A stretch of 64,000 nucleotides of DNA from JACKJK01 sp046159835 (GTDB taxonomy: Bacteria > Pseudomonadota > Alphaproteobacteria > Rhizobiales > Tepidamorphaceae). Both the position numbers and the translations under genes were made by a program. Location: contig NZ_JBJXCY010000002.1 in the NCBI RefSeq assembly GCF_046159835.1, positions 744,001 to 808,000 of the forward strand, in the 5' to 3' direction. Within the stretch, counting starts at the first letter, position 1. Each line of letters opens with the position of its first letter. Positions 20,071 to 28,547 of the stretch are shown piece by piece. The notes beneath the pieces are model-generated. The model was not told where the DNA came from. It made no database searches and was given only the letters and a program-made list of their open reading frames with translations.

Positions 20071-21735
20071 CTAGCGCTCCAGCCGCATGCCCATCGTCAC
20101 GGTCGTCTCGGTGTCGTCCTGTCCGCCGTCGCGGCTGACCTCGTGCAGCACGTCGGCCACAACGGCGAGCGAACGATTGAGTTTGTACTCCGCGCCGGCT
20201 TCCGCGCTGAGCGTGGTGGCCGAGCCTTCAAAGCGCGCACCGACGCCCGCCGTCAGCAGCACGTTTCGGCGAAGCGCATGCGCGACACCGGCACGCAGGG
20301 TATGGACGGTCACGCTGCCGGATCCGCCGATCGTGTCGTCGATCTCGGTATCGGCCGTGAATGACAGGGTCGTGAGGGCGCTCGCCTCGTAGAGGATTGC
20401 CGCGCGGGCGAGGAAAGCGTGCACGTCGCCGAATGTCGGCTCATCGGGCCTCTGGAACTGGTAGCCGATCCCGGCTTCACCCCGCAGCCGCCCTCCCCCG
20501 CCAAACGTCACGCCGCCCAGCACCGACACACCGTCCGAGCCAAGCCTCAGGCCTCCCGACGACACGTCCCGGTCATAGTCGCGCGTGTTGACCGCAACTT
20601 CCGTGAACAGGCCGAGACGGTCGGTGGATTCGTAATCGAGCCGCAGGCCCGCTTCCCATGCGCGGTAATCCTGCTCGCTGCCATCGACCGCCGGCCCGCC
20701 GCCGGAAATCGCCGTGTCGCCATAGGCATAGTCGGTGACGGAGCCGCTGATCGTTGCCAGAAACCGCCCGAAGCGGCGGCTCAACTGCGCGACGAAGCCG
20801 ATCTCGTCGACTTCGGTTTCCTCCAGCGCCGTCGCGGGCAGGTCCGGGTCGCTCGGGTTCACGCGGTCGCGCGACATGTTCAGTTCGAAATTCGCCACCA
20901 TGTCGCGGTTCACGTCGAGGCGCAGTTCCGCGCGCCCGTCGACCCGGGTGTCGCTCGACGGGTCCCCGTCGGATTCTTCATGGCGCACCGTGGCGCGCGC
21001 ATTGAACTGGTGCCTGATCCAGTCGCTCTCCACGACCAGTTCCGGCTCAAGCCGCAGGAAATCGGTGTCCTCGCTGCTGGAAGACGTATGCCCGGCGCGC
21101 AGTTCCACGCTTGGCCGCACGATGAAACTGCCCGCGCGAATGCCGAGCGGCGCATAGGCATCATCGTCGCGAGCGCGCGCTCGCCGCGCGAAATCCGCCC
21201 CGGTCTCGTCGTCGAACCCGGCCACGAAATCGCGTTCGTCCAGCGCATCGACGGCCCGGCGCAGCCGGTCCTGTTCGTCACGTTCCTCGCGTCGTGCCTC
21301 GCCGGAATCGACCCCTTCGGAATCCAGCGCCTCGGACCGGTCGCGCCCGGCCTCGGCTTCCAGGGCGGACGCGCCGCCGCGAAGCAGCGGACGCCGGGAT
21401 TGATCTCCGAGATATTCAGGCTCGGGCAATCCGATGCGGCCCGCAGCGGCACTTCCGCCACTGTCGGGCCAGGGCGCACCCGGCTGTGATTGCGTGTTCG
21501 GTTGCGGGGAAAACAGGCGCGGCGGCTGCGGGCGATTGTCCCCAATGGCCAGCGGTGCGCCGGTCCCATCGACCGAATTCTGACCGGTCGCCGCGTCCTG
21601 TGCCTGCCCGCGCAGGCCGGTATCCCAAGCTGCGTTCTGCTCGCTCGCCGTCTGCGCCAATGCAGGCAGGGCCGTGCTCGCCAGCAACATGCCGGCAAGC
21701 AGACCCAGACGACTGGCTGACTGACGAACGCTCAC
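20071..21735 (-). CDS. Outer membrane beta-barrel protein (BBP2-like) with long acidic linker
   Basis: 554 residues. A signal peptide (MSVRQSASRLGLLAGMLLAS to ALAQ) is followed by about 170 low-complexity residues rich in Asp, Glu, Arg, Gly and Pro. A barrel of about 360 residues follows, with alternating amphipathic strands such as FIVRPSVELRAGH and QFNARATVRHEES. It ends TVTMGMRLER, without the usual terminal Phe. It resembles the outer membrane beta-barrel family PF10082, often found with surface polysaccharide genes. No export partner lies here except galE and galU. Function is unknown. Confidence 0.72.
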   Translation of the reverse strand: MSVRQSASRLGLLAGMLLASTALPALAQTASEQNAAWDTGLRGQAQDAATGQNSVDGTGAPLAIGDNRPQPPRLFSPQPNTQSQPGAPWPDSGGSAAAGRIGLPEPEYLGDQSRRPLLRGGASALEAEAGRDRSEALDSEGVDSGEARREERDEQDRLRRAVDALDERDFVAGFDDETGADFARRARARDDDAYAPLGIRAGSFIVRPSVELRAGHTSSSSEDTDFLRLEPELVVESDWIRHQFNARATVRHEESDGDPSSDTRVDGRAELRLDVNRDMVANFELNMSRDRVNPSDPDLPATALEETEVDEIGFVAQLSRRFGRFLATISGSVTDYAYGDTAISGGGPAVDGSEQDYRAWEAGLRLDYESTDRLGLFTEVAVNTRDYDRDVSSGGLRLGSDGVSVLGGVTFGGGGRLRGEAGIGYQFQRPDEPTFGDVHAFLARAAILYEASALTTLSFTADTEIDDTIGGSGSVTVHTLRAGVAHALRRNVLLTAGVGARFEGSATTLSAEAGAEYKLNRSLAVVADVLHEVSRDGGQDDTETTVTMGMRLER

Positions 21736-21831
21736 GGTTGGCCCGGCCCAGGGCGCGGTTCAAGCTTCGAAACCGCGCATCGCGAAGCGCCATTCGCCCC
21801 GCTCTCAACCTTTGTGATCGCCCATTTATGG

Positions 21832-21846
21832 TTAATGGCCGCTTAA
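21832..21846. promoter_or_regulatory. Perfect CtrA-type site TTAA-N7-TTAA before kdsD
   Basis: TTAA (21832-21835), seven bases, TTAA (21843-21846), in the divergent gap between the barrel protein and kdsD. It matches the core consensus of the cell-cycle regulator CtrA. The surrounding DNA is GC-rich, which makes a chance match less likely but does not exclude one. Confidence 0.45.
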
Positions 21847-21928
21847 GTGCCGCCTCTGGCGGGCCCGCAAGCGATCTGGTAACACCCCCTCCACACCGCA
21901 GCCGAACCGGTCGAAACGGTCATCCTCC

Positions 21929-22924
21929 ATGAGCAAGAACACAGCCCAGCCGGAAATCCCGAACGCCGCTGAGTCCGCCCTGCGCACCGTCGCGACGGAA
22001 CGCGCAGGCCTCGACGCGCTTCACGATGCGATTCAGGGCGAACTGGGCGTCGCACTGGCAGATGGCGTCGAGAAAATCCGGCAGGCAAAGGGCCGTGTCA
22101 TCGTCACCGGCATGGGCAAGAGCGGCCACGTTGGCCAGAAGCTCGCCGCAACGCTCGCCTCGACCGGCACGCCTGCCTTCTTCGTGCACCCAAGCGAGGC
22201 GAGCCACGGCGACCTCGGCATGATCACCACCGACGATGTCATCATCGCGCTGTCCTGGTCTGGCGAAACGGCGGAACTGCGCAACATCATCGACTACACG
22301 CGGCGCTTCCGCGTCACGCTCATCGCGATGACGTCGCGCGCCTCCTCAAACCTCGCCAGTGCCGCTGACGTTGCGCTGGTGCTGCCGATCACGCCGGAAG
22401 CCTGTCCGCATGGCCTCGCGCCAACCACCTCGACCGTGATGCAGCTGGCACTGGGTGATGCGCTCGCCGTCGCGCTGCTCGAGGAACACGGCTTCACCGC
22501 GCACGATTTCAAGGTCTTCCACCCCGGCGGCCAGCTGGGCGCGAGCCTGATGTTCGTGGTCGACATGATGCATTCCGGCGAAGGACTGCCGCTGGCGCAC
22601 GAGGATGCACCGATGCAGGAAGCGCTGGTCACCATGACCGAGAAGAGCTTCGGCTGCCTCGGCGTGACTTCGTCCGACGGCAAGCTCATCGGCATCGTGA
22701 CTGACGGCGACCTGCGCCGACACATGACCAACAACCTGCTGTCGCGCACCGCAGGCGAAGTCATGACGCGCTCGCCAAAGACTGTCAGCCCCGACCTGCT
22801 GGCCTCCTCCGCGCTTGAGATGCTCAACAGCGCGCAGATCACGGCGGTCTTCGTCATCGATACCGAAGGCCGCCCGGTTGGCATCGTGCATATTCACGAC
22901 CTGTTGCGCGCCGGCGTGGCCTGA
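21929..22924 (+). CDS. kdsD: D-arabinose-5-phosphate isomerase, KpsF/GutQ family
   Basis: 331 residues. Converts ribulose-5-phosphate to arabinose-5-phosphate, the first step of KDO synthesis for lipopolysaccharide. A SIS domain (about residues 45-180) contains VTGMGKSGHVGQKLA, the metal/substrate region HPSEASHGDLG, and SWSGETAEL. Two CBS domains follow (about 210-330), ending VGIVHIHDLLRAGV. It starts MSKNTAQPEIPN. It stands alone as a unit, with a CtrA-like site and the outer membrane gene upstream. Confidence 0.93.
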   Translation: MSKNTAQPEIPNAAESALRTVATERAGLDALHDAIQGELGVALADGVEKIRQAKGRVIVTGMGKSGHVGQKLAATLASTGTPAFFVHPSEASHGDLGMITTDDVIIALSWSGETAELRNIIDYTRRFRVTLIAMTSRASSNLASAADVALVLPITPEACPHGLAPTTSTVMQLALGDALAVALLEEHGFTAHDFKVFHPGGQLGASLMFVVDMMHSGEGLPLAHEDAPMQEALVTMTEKSFGCLGVTSSDGKLIGIVTDGDLRRHMTNNLLSRTAGEVMTRSPKTVSPDLLASSALEMLNSAQITAVFVIDTEGRPVGIVHIHDLLRAGVA

Positions 22925-22947
22925 TATCCGGCCTTTTGGTCGCCAGC

Positions 22948-22962
22948 TTAAAGCTTGATTAG
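22948..22962. promoter_or_regulatory. Near-consensus CtrA site before motA
   Basis: TTAA (22948-22951), seven bases, TTAG (22959-22962): one mismatch to the CtrA consensus, 65 bases before the motA start. Flagellar genes are common CtrA targets in alphaproteobacteria, so the location is meaningful, but binding is not shown. Confidence 0.35.
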
Positions 22963-23026
22963 GAAGCGGGCCTTTAGTCTGCCGCGAGTACCTGCGCGCC
23001 TTGCGCCTTGATTGCGGGCTGTTTCC

Positions 23027-23797
23027 ATGGATCTGGCTACCATCATCGGCATCATCTTTGGTGCCTTCGTCGTTGGCCTCGCCATCTTCCTCGGCGGGGA
23101 GATCGGCGCGTTTGTCGACGTCCCCTCGGTCCTGATCGTTGTTGGCGGCGCATCCGCGGCGACCCTGGTACGCTTTCCGCTCGCCAACGTGGCGTCAGCG
23201 CTGATTCTTGGCGGGAAGACGGCCTTCACCCATCGCCGCATCGAGCCCCACGACCTCATCAACGAGATCGCCGAACTGGCCGACGTCGCCCGCAAGCAGG
23301 GTCCGCTTGGTCTCGAAGGCGTCGAGGTCGATCACGAGTTTCTCGCCAAGGGCGTGCAGTACATCGCCGACGGCTACGACCACGACTTCATCCGCGAGTC
23401 GCTGGAACGCGAGCGCGACCTGATGCTGGAGCGCCTGCAGGACGGACAGCGCATCTTCAAGGCCATTGGCGATGCCGCCCCCGCCTTCGGCATGATCGGC
23501 ACGCTCGTCGGCCTCGTCGCGATGCTGGCTAACATGGACGACCCCTCCAAGATCGGTCCGTCCATGGCCATCGCCCTGCTGACGACCCTCTACGGCGCCA
23601 TCATCGCCAACCTCGTCTGCCTGCCAGTAGCCGACAAGCTCGAATTGAAATCCAAGATCGAGGACGTCAACCTGACGCTCATCCTCGACGGCGTGATGCA
23701 GCTGCGTGACTCCAAGAGCCCGAACCTGGTCAAGGAAATGCTGATTTCCTACCTGCCGGAAAAGGGCCGCGCGGCATTCGCCGAGGCTTCGGCTTAA
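23027..23797 (+). CDS. motA: Flagellar motor stator protein MotA/PomA
   Basis: 256 residues with four membrane helices, two near the N-terminus (IIGIIFGAFVVGLAIFLGGE) and two near the C-terminus (AFGMIGTLVGLVAML; AIALLTTLYGAIIANLV). They surround a charged cytoplasmic loop that contacts the rotor. It pairs with MotB to conduct ions and generate torque. The length (about 255) is that of the PomA/MotP-like branch rather than the roughly 290-residue MotA I recall for Rhizobium, which leaves the coupling ion open. ATG 23027 is used; an in-frame TTG at 23012 is possible. The motB start follows after 9 bases. No other flagellar genes are nearby. Confidence 0.87.
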   Translation: MDLATIIGIIFGAFVVGLAIFLGGEIGAFVDVPSVLIVVGGASAATLVRFPLANVASALILGGKTAFTHRRIEPHDLINEIAELADVARKQGPLGLEGVEVDHEFLAKGVQYIADGYDHDFIRESLERERDLMLERLQDGQRIFKAIGDAAPAFGMIGTLVGLVAMLANMDDPSKIGPSMAIALLTTLYGAIIANLVCLPVADKLELKSKIEDVNLTLILDGVMQLRDSKSPNLVKEMLISYLPEKGRAAFAEASA

Positions 23798-23806
23798 GGC
23801 CCCGGA

Positions 23807-24661
23807 ATGGCACGCAGACAGAAACAGGGCGCCAGCGGACCGCCGGAGTGGATCGTCACCTTCTCCGACCTGATGGCGCTGCTCGCCTGCTTCTTCGTGC
23901 TCATCATTTCCTTCTCGATCCAGGACACCCAGAAGCTCCAGATCGTCGCCGGCTCGATGAAGGACGCCTTCGGCGTGAAGACCGAGAGCAAGAAGGCCGG
24001 CATGATCGAATTCGAGGGCGCGCCCACGCGCGACTACGTCAAGCAGGTCTCATCCGTCGACACCGAAACCGATTCCGACTTCGCCGAGGAAAGCCACGAC
24101 CAGCGCTCCAAGCAGGGTCCGGAAGCCAACACCCACGAGATCGAGAAATCCGACGTCGAGAAGCCGCGCCAGTTCGCGACGGCCGCCGTCTCGCTGCGCC
24201 AGGCTTGGCAGGAAATGCCGGAACTGATGCAGATTTCCTCGCAGATCCTCGTCGAGGAAGTCCCGGAAGGACTGAATATCCAGCTCGTCGATGAAGACGG
24301 GCGCTCGATGTTCCCGGAAGGCTCGAAATACCCTTATGAGCGCACGCGCACCATCCTGAAGGCCATGGCCCCGGTGATCGCGCGGCTGCCCAACCGCATC
24401 GTCATTTCAGGGCACACCAGCTCCGACCGTTCGGAAGAACGCCCTGACTATGGCCGCTGGGAACTCTCCGCCGACCGGGCCAACGCGATCCGCCGGATGC
24501 TCGAGGAAGCCGGCGTGACGGAATCGCGCTTTGCCGAGGTTTCCGGCAAGGCCGACAGCGACCCGCTGTTTCCCGAAGACACGTTCCTCGCCGCCAACCG
24601 GCGCATCTCGATCCTGCTGCTGCACGAGGCACCGCCCCTGCCGCAGGACCACAAGCCGTAG
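23807..24661 (+). CDS. motB: Flagellar motor stator protein MotB/PomB
   Basis: 284 residues. A short cytoplasmic tail precedes the single membrane helix, where WIVTFSDLMALLACFF holds the ion-binding Asp (D21). A charged linker of about 100 residues follows. The OmpA-like peptidoglycan-binding domain (about 165-275) includes VISGHTSSD and ELSADRANAIRRML. It anchors the stator to the cell wall and forms the ion path with MotA. It begins MARRQKQGASGPPEW, nine bases after motA, so the two are surely co-transcribed. Confidence 0.9.
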   Translation: MARRQKQGASGPPEWIVTFSDLMALLACFFVLIISFSIQDTQKLQIVAGSMKDAFGVKTESKKAGMIEFEGAPTRDYVKQVSSVDTETDSDFAEESHDQRSKQGPEANTHEIEKSDVEKPRQFATAAVSLRQAWQEMPELMQISSQILVEEVPEGLNIQLVDEDGRSMFPEGSKYPYERTRTILKAMAPVIARLPNRIVISGHTSSDRSEERPDYGRWELSADRANAIRRMLEEAGVTESRFAEVSGKADSDPLFPEDTFLAANRRISILLLHEAPPLPQDHKP

Positions 24662-24683
24662 GAACGGCTCGAACGGCCCGGCC

Positions 24684-25136
24684 CTAGTCGGCCTCGGCCG
24701 GCTCCACGATCAGCATTGCACCATCGGACCGGACGACCTTGACCCGCGAGCCAAGCGGCAGGTCCGGCCCCCGCACGCGCCACTGCGTGTCGTTGATGCG
24801 GATCTTCCCCTCGCCGTGGTCGATCGCCTCGACAAGCTGGAACGTGCGCCCGACGAGACTGTGCGTGCGCCGGTTCAGGAACGGCTTGTCAGACAGGTCC
24901 GGCCGCCCGCGCACGAAGACGCGGTAGGCAATGACAGTGACCAGCGACAGCACGCCGAACACGATCAGTTCGACCTGCCACGACATGTCGATCACGAATT
25001 CGAGCACGCCGACGATGATGGCCGAGATGCCGACCCAGAGGAAAAACTGCCCCGGTGCGAGCACTTCAAGGCTCAGCAGCAGCAGGCCGATGATGATCCA
25101 GGTCCACGGACCGAGCGTGAAGAACCACTGCACCAT
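24684..25136 (-). CDS. NfeD family membrane protein
   Basis: 150 residues. Three or more hydrophobic segments fill the first half (FTLGPWTWIIIGLLLLSLEV and onward). An OB-fold NfeD domain forms the C-terminal half (SLVGRTFQLVEAIDHGEGKI to SDGAMLIVEPA). Short NfeD proteins partner SPFH/stomatin proteins in membrane microdomains. Its stomatin-like partner gene is six bases upstream on the same strand, so the pair is an operon. Confidence 0.88.
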   Translation of the reverse strand: MVQWFFTLGPWTWIIIGLLLLSLEVLAPGQFFLWVGISAIIVGVLEFVIDMSWQVELIVFGVLSLVTVIAYRVFVRGRPDLSDKPFLNRRTHSLVGRTFQLVEAIDHGEGKIRINDTQWRVRGPDLPLGSRVKVVRSDGAMLIVEPAEAD

Positions 25137-25142
25137 GCCGGA

Positions 25143-26126
25143 CTACTCCTTGCCGCCGCGCGGCACGCGCGGAGTGGAGGGGCCGGAGCGGCGCGGCGCA
25201 GGCGGGTTGCTGCTGTCGCCGAACGTGTCGCGGGCAATCTCGGCGATGCCGGCAAGGCTGCCCAGAACCGCGCTCGTTTCCGTCGGCAGGATGAGCACCT
25301 TCTGGTTGGGAGCAGAGGCCAGCGCTTCCAGCGCGCTCACGTATTTCTGCGCCACGAAGTAGTTCAGCGCCTGGGAATCGCCGTCGCGCACGGCTTCCGA
25401 CACCAGCTGCGTCGCCTTGGCTTCGGCTTCGGCGGCACGCTCGCGCGCCTCGGCATCGCGGAAGGCGGCTTCACGGCGGCCCTCGGCTTCCAGCACCAGC
25501 GAGCGCTTCTCGCCCTCTGCCTTGAGAACTTCCGACTGCCGCTGCCCTTCTGCTTCGAGGATGACGGCGCGGCGGTCGCGCTCGGCCTTCATCTGGCGCG
25601 CCATGGAATCCACCAGGTCGCGCGGCGGATTGATATCCTTGATCTCCACGCGGGTGACCTTCACGCCCCACGGCTCGGTCGCCGCATCGACGACCTTGAG
25701 CAGGCGCAGGTTGATCTCGTCACGGTTGGAGAGAAGCTCGTCGAGGTCCATCGAGCCCATGACGGTACGGATGTTCGTCATGGTCAGGTTGAGGACGGCG
25801 TCGTCGAGCATCGTCACTTCGTAGCTCGCGCGCGCCGCGTCGTGGATCTGGAAGAACGTGACGCCGTCGACCACCACGGTCGCGTTGTCGCGGGTGATGA
25901 CCTCCTGGCTCGGCACGTCGAGGAACTGCTCCATCACGTTCATCTTGCGGCCGATCCGGTCGACGAACGGGACGATGAGGTTCAGGCCGGGTTCCAGCGT
26001 CTTGATGTAACGGCCGAAGCGCTCGACGGTGTAATTGTATCCCTGCGGCACCTGCTTCACGCCAGCGATGACCACCAGCACGAGCAGAACCACGAAAACG
26101 AGTGCGAAAATATCCAGGCCGAACAT
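25143..26126 (-). CDS. SPFH/stomatin-like protein (QmcA/paraslipin type)
   Basis: 327 residues. One N-terminal membrane helix (FGLDIFALVFVVLLVLVVIAG) is followed by the SPFH domain, beginning GVKQVPQGYNYTVERFGRYI. A long Ala/Glu/Arg-rich coiled coil (about 190-260, for example REAAFRDAEARERAAEAEAK) and a Pro/Ser-rich tail complete it. Such proteins form oligomeric membrane scaffolds and help control membrane proteases. ATG 26126 is chosen because AGGAG lies seven bases before it; the frame is open a further 45 bases. It is first gene of the pair with nfeD. Confidence 0.9.
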   Translation of the reverse strand: MFGLDIFALVFVVLLVLVVIAGVKQVPQGYNYTVERFGRYIKTLEPGLNLIVPFVDRIGRKMNVMEQFLDVPSQEVITRDNATVVVDGVTFFQIHDAARASYEVTMLDDAVLNLTMTNIRTVMGSMDLDELLSNRDEINLRLLKVVDAATEPWGVKVTRVEIKDINPPRDLVDSMARQMKAERDRRAVILEAEGQRQSEVLKAEGEKRSLVLEAEGRREAAFRDAEARERAAEAEAKATQLVSEAVRDGDSQALNYFVAQKYVSALEALASAPNQKVLILPTETSAVLGSLAGIAEIARDTFGDSSNPPAPRRSGPSTPRVPRGGKE

Positions 26127-26235
26127 AAGGCGTCTCCTAAACAATGCCGCTGCAGGGCGTGCCGGAGACACATCCGCAATCGGTTCTCAACCTTGCGGAA
26201 GCTTATCCACCAGAAAGGCCGATTTGTGAACCGGT

Positions 26236-27300
26236 TTACAGCCAGCCCGCAAGCTCGCGCCGGGCGATTGTCTCGATGACCGCCATTCCCTCCGGGCTGT
26301 CGTTGAGGCTCGGCAGGAAGGCGAAGTTCTTGCCGCCGTTCTCGTGGAAGATTTCCCCGCCTTCGCCCGCGATCTCCTCGAGCGTCTCGAGGCAGTCTGC
26401 CGAAAAGCCCGGCGTCAGCACCGCCATGGACTTCACGCCCTCTTTCGCCAGGCGCTCGATGGTCTTGTCGGTGTAGGGCTGCAACCACTCTTCGGGACCA
26501 AACCGCGACTGAAACGTCACCAGCAGCTTGTCGTTGCTCCACCCCAGCCGCTCGCGCAGCAGCCGCGCCGTTTTCTGGCAGTGGCAGTGATAGGGGTCGC
26601 CCTTTCGGAAATAAGACTGCGGAATGCCGTGGAAGGACGTGAGCACCACCTCCGGCTTGAAGTCGAGCTTGGCGAGCGACGCCGTCACCGAGGTCGCCAG
26701 CGCGTCGATATAGGTCGGATCGTCATGGTAGGCCGGGGCCGTGCGCACCGCCGGCTGCCAGCGCATCTCCATGAGCGATTCGAACACCTTGTCGTTCACC
26801 GTCGCAGTGGTGGCCGCCGCGTATTGCGGGTAGAGCGGAATAACGAGAATGCGTTCGCACCCGCCCGCCTGCAGGCCTTCCAGCCTGGAGGCGATCGACG
26901 GATTGCCGTAGCGCATGGCCCAGTCGACCTCGATCTGGGACGACCGCTTCTCCAGCATCTCTGCAAGCTTTTCGCTCTGGCTGCGCGTGAAGGTGCGCAG
27001 CGGCGACTCGTTGCGCTCGTGGTTCCAGATCTCCTCGTAGGCCTTGCCGCTCTTCTGCGGCCGAACCGAAAGGACGATGCCGTTGAGGATCGGCCACCAG
27101 ATGGCCTTGGGCCATTCGATCACGCGCTTGTCGGAGAGGAACTCCTTCAGGTAGCGGCGCATCGGCCAGTAGGCCGTGCCGTCCGGCGTACCGAGATTGA
27201 CCAGCAGAACGCCGATCTTACCAGCGTTCACCGGCGGATGGTCCTCCGGAAGGCGCAGGGGCGTGCCGGCGAAGCTGTTGGCCGAAGCGATGGTATTCAT
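26236..27300 (-). CDS. hemH: Ferrochelatase
   Basis: 354 residues. Inserts ferrous iron into protoporphyrin IX, the last step of heme synthesis, at the membrane face. It starts MNTIASANSF behind GGGGGG. GVLLVNLGTPDG opens the fold; the catalytic His is in LTSFHGIPQSY; the glutamate block SADCLETLEEI is intact. YHCHCQKTARLL has the Cys pair typical of alphaproteobacterial enzymes. It stands as a single gene; no iron-responsive box is obvious in the 220-base gap upstream. Confidence 0.95.
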   Translation of the reverse strand: MNTIASANSFAGTPLRLPEDHPPVNAGKIGVLLVNLGTPDGTAYWPMRRYLKEFLSDKRVIEWPKAIWWPILNGIVLSVRPQKSGKAYEEIWNHERNESPLRTFTRSQSEKLAEMLEKRSSQIEVDWAMRYGNPSIASRLEGLQAGGCERILVIPLYPQYAAATTATVNDKVFESLMEMRWQPAVRTAPAYHDDPTYIDALATSVTASLAKLDFKPEVVLTSFHGIPQSYFRKGDPYHCHCQKTARLLRERLGWSNDKLLVTFQSRFGPEEWLQPYTDKTIERLAKEGVKSMAVLTPGFSADCLETLEEIAGEGGEIFHENGGKNFAFLPSLNDSPEGMAVIETIARRELAGWL

Positions 27301-27502
27301 GGAACCCCCCGAGGTGGCGTGGCATGCGGACTGTCGCGTCTACGCATGCCGGTGCTATTCGGTTCTGTTTGTACCCGCCGCCCGTGAATCGATGCAATCG
27401 GAGCGCGGCCGGAATGTCTGCGGCACATTCGCAATTGGTTGAACAACGTGATTTCTTTTACGCGCTGTTAACCAGCCACGACGACATTAACGCTGCGGAA
27501 AA

Positions 27503-27522
27503 ATGGAGTCAGATGGAGTCAG
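27503..27522 (+). repeat. Tandem repeat ATGGAGTCAG x2 at a start codon
   Basis: Two adjacent copies of a 10-mer end one base before ATG 27524. The second copy supplies GGAG as ribosome site. ATG 27503 in the first copy is in frame with the receiver gene, so the duplication creates two possible starts seven codons apart. Confidence 0.7.
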
Positions 27523-27523
27523 T

Positions 27524-27976
27524 ATGAGTGAGCAGCCCAACATACCTGCCGGTGCCCATGCGCTCGTCATCAATGACAGTGCGTTTGCATGCCAGCTCCT
27601 GAGCACGATGCTGCGTCAGATCGGTTTCGACGAGGTCGAATCCGTCGATAACTGGCGCGACGGTGTGCATCGGACCCTGGAAACCGCGCCCGCTCTCGTT
27701 CTGCTGAACTGGTCCCTGCCGGAAAAATGCGGTGCCGACGTGCTGCACCTGCTGAAAGCCTGCGATCACCCGTTCGAATATTCCCCCGTCATGGTGACAT
27801 CGAACGCGGCAACGCGTGATGCCATCGTCGCATCGGCCCGCGCAAACGCGGCAGGCTTCATCGTCCAGCCCTTCGCACAGAAGACTCTCGCCACCCGCGT
27901 CGCCCGCATCCTCGGAGCCGTGAAGCCCTCGGCCAGAACGGACGACTCCGCAAGCCAACTGCGTCACGCCGGCTGA
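27524..27976 (+). CDS. Degenerate CheY-like receiver protein lacking the phosphoacceptor Asp
   Basis: 150 residues, a stand-alone receiver fold starting MSEQPNIPAGAHALVINDSA. The acidic pair is reduced to ND; the site that should hold the phosphorylated Asp reads VLLNWSLPEK (Asn instead); the switch residue is kept in MVTSNAA; and the conserved Lys is Gln in IVQPFAQ. It therefore cannot be phosphorylated in the usual way and may act as a constitutive or competing partner. ATG 27524 has GGAG five bases before it; ATG 27503 is in frame. It converges with an intact receiver gene and lies 570 bases from a histidine kinase. Confidence 0.8.
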   Translation: MSEQPNIPAGAHALVINDSAFACQLLSTMLRQIGFDEVESVDNWRDGVHRTLETAPALVLLNWSLPEKCGADVLHLLKACDHPFEYSPVMVTSNAATRDAIVASARANAAGFIVQPFAQKTLATRVARILGAVKPSARTDDSASQLRHAG

Positions 27977-28049
27977 CGCCAGCCAGCGAGTTTCTTTCAT
28001 TCGAGGCGGAAATTGCCGAGGCTGGCCGATCATTGGCCGGCTATGCCTG

Positions 28050-28475
28050 TCAGGACAGGTTGTATGGCTTGGCGATGTGAAACCAGAAATCGGCGATCGC
28101 GTTGACGATCTCACCCATGCCTTCCAGTGAATCCACCTTGGTCACACAGGCATTCGCGCCTTCCTGGTAGGCCGCCTGAATGACTTCAGGATCCGAACTC
28201 GTCGTCAATACGACGACCGGCAGCGGAAAGAACACGGGGTGCGCGCGCAAGGACTGAATGAATTCATGCCCGTCCATGACCGGCATGTTCAGGTCCAACA
28301 GAACCAGGTCCGGCAGACCTTCCGAGAACAGGTCTTCAAACGACGTGATGTGATCGAGGGCTTCCTGGCCATTCGAAACCACCTGAAGTTCGGCATCGAT
28401 CGGGGCGCGTTCAATTACGCGGCGAACCAAGAATACATCATCGGGGTCGTCTTCAACGAGCAGAATTATCGCCAT
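28050..28475 (-). CDS. Rcp1/CheY-like response regulator
   Basis: 141-residue single receiver domain starting MAIILLVEDDPDD. All key residues are present: EDD, the phosphoacceptor in LVLLDLNMPVMDGHEF, the switch Thr in LTTSSDP, and the Lys in CVTKVD. The PDD after EDD and the long loop after helix 1 fit the Rcp1 type that partners phytochrome-like histidine kinases. The kinase gene begins 72 bases away on the opposite strand, so it is the likely phospho-donor. No output domain exists, so it acts by protein contact. Confidence 0.88.
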   Translation of the reverse strand: MAIILLVEDDPDDVFLVRRVIERAPIDAELQVVSNGQEALDHITSFEDLFSEGLPDLVLLDLNMPVMDGHEFIQSLRAHPVFFPLPVVVLTTSSDPEVIQAAYQEGANACVTKVDSLEGMGEIVNAIADFWFHIAKPYNLS

Positions 28476-28547
28476 CAAAAGCCTGTAGGCGCGGGATAAC
28501 TGAAGCTGCGCAGGCAGGCATCATATCATGTTCCGTTGTCGCAGCAC

